From Chiridota heheva (lineage: Eukaryota > Echinodermata > Holothuroidea > Apodida > Chiridotidae): a DNA stretch of 64,000 bases. Location: contig JAIGNY010004119.1 of NCBI GenBank assembly GCA_020152595.1, positions 576,001 through 640,000 on the forward strand, given 5' to 3'. The first letter of the stretch is position 1; each line of letters begins with the position of its first letter. Positions 58,490 through 64,000 of this stretch are shown here, in pieces. Under the pieces are notes generated by a model. It saw only the letters and a program-made list of their open reading frames with translations. It ran no database searches and was not told where the DNA came from. A program made the position numbers and the translations under genes.

Positions 58490-58705
58490 CAGTTGAGACC
58501 AGTTGGGATGCCCAACTGGGATGAACTGTCCAATCTTGGATTGAATATTCCCAACTGGGATGAACTGGTCCTAACTTGGATTGAACAAATTCTTAACTGG
58601 GATGAACTGGGCCCAACTGGGATTGAAAAAATTCCCAACCAGTTTACCCAAGTTAGGATAGTCCAAAATTTCAGTCGGAAAAATTTCCAGTTGGGAAAAT
58701 CCCAA
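58490..58705 (+). repeat. Degenerate ~41-bp tandem repeat with self-complementary parts
   Basis: Three copies of 'gatgaactg..c.aa.ttgg' with 'attga.....ttcccaactgg' follow each other. 'cccaactggg' and 'cccagttggg'-like parts can pair. Confidence 0.65.
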
Positions 58706-58709
58706 AGCT

Positions 58710-59180
58710 GACATTTTCTGCTGGGTTGCAGGCTTTCAAAGTGTGGGGACACACCGTTTTTGAAAGAGATACGTGAGGCATAACATGGCCAATTATGAAG
58801 GGTATGAAGGGTCAAGTTATGGGGATATAAATGGCCAAGGTACAGGTGACGTAAAATACCAAATATAAAAAAAGGCTTAAGTTAGGACCAAAAATTGTGC
58901 AATATTACATGAAAACAAATGATATTTTTACTTACATTCATTGGCATGGAAAACGCAGTATCGCTTCTTAATGGATTGGAGACAACAAATTATTATGTTC
59001 TTTGATTGCGTGTTATCAGTTCTAAGTGGAACAGTTTTTGAATTTCAATGAATGTTTTTTTTGTTTCTGAGATATGGCTGTGAAGTTTGAAGATTATTTT
59101 ATATATACACAAAATTTGTTATTAAATTGAGTGGAGACATTTAAGAGTGCTGCTTACAAGTTTTGAAGAGAGGTATGACC
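58710..59180. other. Intronic sequence, nothing recognised
   Basis: AT-rich; no frames or repeats of note. Confidence 0.4.
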
Positions 59181-59189
59181 AAGGTTAGA

Positions 59190-59735
59190 TCAATCTACAA
59201 TAAAGTCAGCTTCTTTTTTACCAACTAATTTCTTACTATAGTACTTCCTTATCCTCTTTATTCCCTGTGGAAGATAAGGCCACAACAATACTTCACCATC
59301 TGGTCCGGTCCGAGGTAGCAGCCTGTGCTTCTCCCCAAAAAGGCCCATCTCCTTCAAATCCCCAACAACAGTTCTCCACCAGGTTTTTTTAATCTTCCTC
59401 TTGCCCGCTGGACTCCACCTACTTTGGATGTGATCTTGTTGCATCCTCAGTATATGCCCAAACCATCTGAGTATGCGTTTTTTGACCTCCAGTACAATGG
59501 TGTGGCAGCCTGTTTTCTGGTACAGGTCATTGTTGGATATTTTGTTGGGCCAAAAGATGTTACATATTCTTCTGAGGCACCGGTTATGGAAAGATTCTAT
59601 ATGGCCCATGTCTCTCTTGGTGACTTCCAGCACTCTGAACCATGCAGAAGGACAGATGTAATGGTGCATGGACAGGTAGCAACCACTTTGCATAAATTGA
59701 TACAAATGCCCTTCATAAACACTTACCACAAACAC
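59190..59735 (-). mobile_element. 3' fragment of an RTE-like endonuclease/reverse transcriptase
   Basis: The minus strand reads FHNRCLRRICNIFWPNKISN, LEVKKRILRWFGHILRMQQ, PAGKRKIKKTWWRTVVGDLK. The LRRI..I.W...I.N..L, WFGH.LRM and PxGKRK...TW.R pattern is the C-terminal tail of RTE-type non-LTR elements. A 181-codon frame is open, but only the tail is present. Confidence 0.8.
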
Positions 59736-60479
59736 TTTTGTACAAAATCGATCCCAAAATGTGAAAATTCCAGCTTGTTTTTAGGTCTCCAAACGTATGC
59801 TCATTACGTATTGGTTTTTCTTGTGACGTAAGGGTAAGACAGTACAACACTAGCATTATATAAGAGTTACAGTGTACCATACAGTAATACTTACAGCCTA
59901 ACGTAACAAGTTATGTTCGCCAATCATAAAGAACTATTAGAACTGAACTTGAGTCAATATTTCCTCTTTATCCACAAACAAATTTGCAAATTTATGTTTA
60001 AGCGATATTCTGATGTCTGATGCAATGAAACTGTTGTTTTGACATAGCTTAGGTCTAATCTTATGTCACATGCCTTTTTTTTTAATAGTGGAAGCCTAGC
60101 CATTTCTTGGGGCTTAATTTTTCACTTTTTCATGAATATCTCAGAAACATGTGGAAATTTTGATGGATGTATGTTAATGAAATGTTCAGAATATTAAAAG
60201 GAACATATTTATTGCAAAATCTCTACCTGTCCATAAACCTTTGACGTTGCTGTTGTAGAGTCTCACCTTGGTCTTGAGGTTATCTTGCTTGGATTTCCAG
60301 ACTGTTAAAAGATAAGGATGTACATAAAAATGTTATTTAAATAATGCTATCAAAAATTAGATGGTTGCCTTCCTGAAAATTGAAAAATACTTTTAATGAG
60401 ATATTTTGCTGTTTGTTTTAAATTATACAAGTAGCGTAGATTATGTTCCTCGTACTTATTACAAGTTGGTTAAAGGCAA

Positions 60480-60940
60480 ATTTCATTTTGGGCATTGAAA
60501 ATATAGGAGTATGAAGATAGTTTTGTTTCGGGACATTGTTCCGTCTCCTCTCTGTTTCACTTGCAAGATCGATCTCTCCATCAAGCATATTTTCTTAACC
60601 TGTCCCCTATACCAGACCTCCAGATCTCTTCTTTCCTCACTCTCCTCAATCTCGAACCTATTCGAAAACAATTCTTCCTCAAACATCATCAACTTTCTCG
60701 GCAACAACAACCTCTTCAACCACATATAATCTCTTCTCCTCCGACACCTAACCTTAAACACCCCTTTCTTTTCACTTAACTTTTTCTCCCACATTCAGCT
60801 TTTCACTTTTATCTCCTTTACAACCTTCCATTTCCTCACTATCCTTACTCTTACACCATTATTTATTAACACCTTCTTGGCACATTTGACTGACTGTTAT
60901 GGTGCCATTAAACATCAACAAACCAAACCAAACTATCTTC
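60480..60940 (+). mobile_element. 3' end of a second RNase H-type non-LTR subfamily
   Basis: The frame 60511-60729 reads PLCFTCKIDLSIKHIFLTCP, LYQTSRSLLSSLSS, the C-x2-C...H....C knuckle. It ends 'cttggcacatttgactgact' and 'tggtgccattaaacatcaac', like the stub at 18350-18560 and unlike the 'tgacctctcaggc' family. Confidence 0.75.
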
Positions 60941-61079
60941 TTGAAGCTATCCATGACATCTTTTTATCCTAAGTCTGATTCTGTGATTTAATCTTATTTT
61001 CTTGCAGTTCAGAATTAAGTTCTATGCATAATTATTACTGTTAAATATGTTGATTAGAATAAATTTGCCTTCTTAATTT

Positions 61080-61600
61080 TTGGTTCGCATGCGAAGCATA
61101 ATGCGAACCTATGTAATGGCGATTTTGTCTGTCCGGCCGTCCACAGTTTTTCCTGAGATGTAAAAGTTTTTTTGAGAATTCCTCAGAGAAAATGTTTAAG
61201 TTTCTTCAGAGTTTCTCAGAAAAAGTTAAAAGTTTCTTCAGATATCCTTATGGAAGGTTAGAATTTCTTTACAAAATGTTAAAGTTTTTCACAGACACTT
61301 AAAACAGATTGAAGACTTAATTTCCTTAAATGTCTACAAAACATTTGATATTCCCTTAGAAGATAACTGTAAAATGATATAATTTTTCAATATTCTTTAG
61401 AGATCATCAAGCGTCTCTTTCATAGCACTGGAGACTTAAGATCCTTAAAATTTTCAAAATATTTGGGCACCAACAGTTGTATCAGGCATGATTTTTAAAC
61501 TCTGCCTTTATTATTGTGCTCATTTGCATAAAGTTGCTACAGTATATGAACTGACCAAACTTTTTTATTTAATATGCTCAGTCAGGGAGTGTGACAGGAT
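61080..61600. other. Intronic sequence with a short palindrome
   Basis: 'ttcgcatgcgaa' (61084-61095) is a perfect palindrome, followed by 'atgcgaacc', which pairs with the preceding 'ggttcgcat'. It may be the end of a repeat; 61150-61320 has loose copies of 'gttaaagtttcttcagag'. Nothing is coding. Confidence 0.45.
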
Positions 61601-61604
61601 GTGA

Positions 61605-63570
61605 CTGCATATGGATATGGGGAGGGATGCCATGTGGGACATGGATGGGGGCCATGTGGGACATATGATATAATATATACCATGTGGTGTACACCAAGGG
61701 CTATATCAGGCATAATTATTTGACTCCACATTTTTTCTTATTCAACAAGTCATTTGCATATAAGTTATTATATGAACTGACACTTTCATACATAGTATGC
61801 TCAATCTGGGATTGTGATAGCTAGGATGAGACTTCTTATGGAGCCTATGGGATGTCATGTGGGACATGGGGTGGGATGCCATGTGGGACATGGGTTGGGA
61901 TGACATGTGGATCATAGGGTGGGATGCCATGTGGGACAAATGGTGGAATGCCTTGTGGGACAAGGGGTGGGATGCCATGTGGGATGCCATGGGGACATGG
62001 GGTGGGATGCCATGTGGGACATGGGGGGATGCCATGTGGGACATGGAGTGGGATGCCATGTGGGACATGGTGGGATACCATGTGGGACATGGGGTGGGAT
62101 GCCATGTGGGACATGGGGTGGGATGCCATGTTGGACATGGTGGGATGCCATGTGGGACATGGGGTGGGATGCCATGTGGGACATTGGGTGGGATGCCACG
62201 TGGGACATGGGGTGGATGCCATGTGGGACATGGGGTGGGATGCCATGTGGGACATGGGGTGGATGCCAGGTGGGACATGGGGTGGGATGCCAGGTGGGAC
62301 ATGGGTGGGATGCCATGTGGGACATGGGGTGGGATGGTGGGATGCCAGGTGGGACATGGGGTGGGATGCCATGTGGGACATGGGGTGGGATGCCACGTGG
62401 GACATGGGATGGGATGCCACGTGGGACATTGGGTGGGATGCCACGTGGGACATGGGGTGGATGGACTTGGGGTGGGATGCCACGTGGGACATTGGGTGGG
62501 ATGGGACATGGGGTGGGATGCCACGTGGGACATGGGGTGGGATGCCACGTGGGACATGGGGTGGGATGGGACATGGGGTGGGATGCCACATGGGACATGG
62601 GGTGGGATGCCACATGGGACATGGGGTGGGATGCCACATGGGACATGGTGGGATGCCATGTGGGACATGGGTGGGATGCCATGTGGGACATGGGGTGGGA
62701 TGCCACGTGGGACATGGGGTGGGATGCCATGTGGGACATGGGGTGGGATGCCATGTGGGGCATGGGGTGGGATACCATGTGGGACATTGGGTGGGATGCT
62801 ACGAGTAACACAGTGTGATGTGGGTTGGGATGCCATGTGTGACATAGGGTAGGAGGCTATGTGTGACATCGGGTAGGAGGCCATGGGGACATGGGATGTG
62901 ATGCCATGTGGGACATAAAGTAGGATGTCATTGGGAGGGATACAATGTGGAACATATGGTAAGATCCAATGTGGGATATCAGGTGGGAAGCCACTGGTGT
63001 GGGACATGTGGTGGGATGCCATAGGGGACATAGGGAGAGATACCATGTGGGACACAGGGACAGATGTCATGTGGGACATAGGGTTGGATTAATGTGGGAC
63101 ATACATGTAGGATGGATCCATGTGGGACATAGGGTGGGATGCCATATGGGACATGGTGGAATGCCATGTGGGACATATGGTAGAATGCCATGTGAGATAT
63201 ACTGTATGGTGGAATGCCATGTGGGAGATATGATGGAATGTGCCATGTGAGACAAGGCATGAGATGGATGTTATGTGGGACGTGGGGTGGGATGTCTTTT
63301 GGCACATGCGGTGGGACATAGGGTGGGATGCCATGTGAGTCATAGGATGGGATGCCATGTGGGACATATGGTGGAATGCCATGTGGGACATGGGATGTCA
63401 TGTGGGACATGGGGTGGGGTGCCATGTGGAAGATACAATGGAATGCCATGGGACAAGGGATGGGATGGGATGTCATGTGGGACATGGGGTGGGATGCCAT
63501 GTGGGACATGGGATGCTATGGTACTTAGTGTGAGATGCCATTTTTATACTTGGCCGGGTCATATGATATG
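61605..63570 (+). repeat. 24-bp minisatellite array, second large site
   Basis: The unit is 'gggatgccatgtgggacatg' plus 'gggt' (24 bp) on +, dense at 61850-62800 and looser to 63530. It differs from the 22485-26147 unit at few positions. G-runs of three to four recur at short distances, so the + strand could form G-quadruplexes. The long minus frames of HMASHP, CPTWHPT repeats come from the array. It is in the last intron before the TSP1 exon. Confidence 0.94.
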
Positions 63571-63879
63571 GGTGTCAATTTGCATGGGCATGTGAACCAT
63601 GACGGTATTTACTGTTCTAGTTGTTATCAAGAATAACATAAAAAAATTACAAAATGTTTGACTGCATTTTACCTGCCTGCGTTGTCACAAGTTTTGAAAG
63701 AATTAAAATATTTTGAAATTGATCGGTCATTATTTGGAAACTGAAGTATGAATATAAAATTACCCTGCTAACATCTTAACAAGCCTTTATTTGGTACTCA
63801 CGAAAAAAATATATAAATGTGACCAGCACTTTAATGCATGAGTATTCCTTCTTGATTACAAAATAAAATTACTTTTTAG

Positions 63880-64000
63880 TGAATGGCATATGGAGTGACT
63901 GGTCAGAATGGACCAACTGTACCGCACCTTGTAACGGAGGCACTATGAGCAGAACCAGGTCATGCAACAACCCTGAACCCCAAAATGGAGGGGCTTCATG
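63880..64000 (+). CDS. Exon 28: thrombospondin type 1 repeat, cut by the window edge
   Basis: Acceptor 'actttttag'; phase 1 start; the donor is outside the window. It reads [20 protein letters not shown], then [17 protein letters not shown]. WSxWSxW, CxxPCxGGxxxRxRxC is the TSP1 pattern; W residues are C-mannosylation type sites (WxxW). TSP1 is not part of SVEP1 in vertebrates as I know it. Confidence 0.93.

Noticed and set aside
61742..63509. 445-residue HMASHP/CPTWHPT frame on the minus strand
   Set aside because: Same repeat effect as the 22-26 kb array.

Overview
The window is animal genomic DNA. It has split genes with GT-AG introns, extracellular-matrix domains, many retrotransposon families, tRNA-derived SINEs, MITEs and long satellites. 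The base composition, the Penelope, DIRS and RNase H-bearing non-LTR elements, and the gene itself point to a marine invertebrate deuterostome. An echinoderm is my best guess, at low confidence.

One gene fills the window on the + strand: 28 internal exons from 3824 to the right edge, about 5.8 kb of coding sequence (~1,930 codons). Both ends lie outside. Every junction is GT-AG and every phase joins its neighbour, so this looks like one transcript. Domain order: three sushi/CCP modules (exons 1-3), HYR (4), sushi (5, 6), a sushi-like module (7), a linker with two furin-type sites (8-9), two GCC2/GCC3 cysteine-rich modules (10, 11), 21 EGF-like repeats (12-23), a LamG/pentraxin domain (24-26), two more EGF repeats (27), and the start of a thrombospondin type 1 repeat (28) cut by the edge. 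The sushi/HYR/sushi/GCC2/EGF/pentraxin order is that of SVEP1 (polydom), a secreted adhesive matrix protein. The TSP1 module is not part of vertebrate SVEP1 as I know it.

The copy shown is not clean. Exon 6 has one surplus base, exon 17 has two opposite single-base shifts, and EGF 12 has serine for its last cysteine. These may be assembly errors, allelic lesions or decay.

Layout: 1-3.8 kb upstream intron with a 23-bp minisatellite; 3.8-10.3 kb sushi/HYR exons, with a non-LTR insertion flanked by a 28-bp target duplication; 10.3-15.4 kb one intron with two Penelope-like remnants and a 1.26-kb TA tract; 15.4-21.7 kb sushi, linker and GCC2 exons; 21.7-27.7 kb one intron with a 3.7-kb 24-bp minisatellite; 27.7-44.4 kb GCC2 and EGF exons; 44.4-50.9 kb a repeat-filled intron with an RNase H-type retrotransposon and SINEs; 50.9-58.4 kb pentraxin and EGF exons around a DIRS-like relic; 58.4-63.9 kb an intron with RTE-type remnants and a second large 24-bp minisatellite; then the TSP1 exon.
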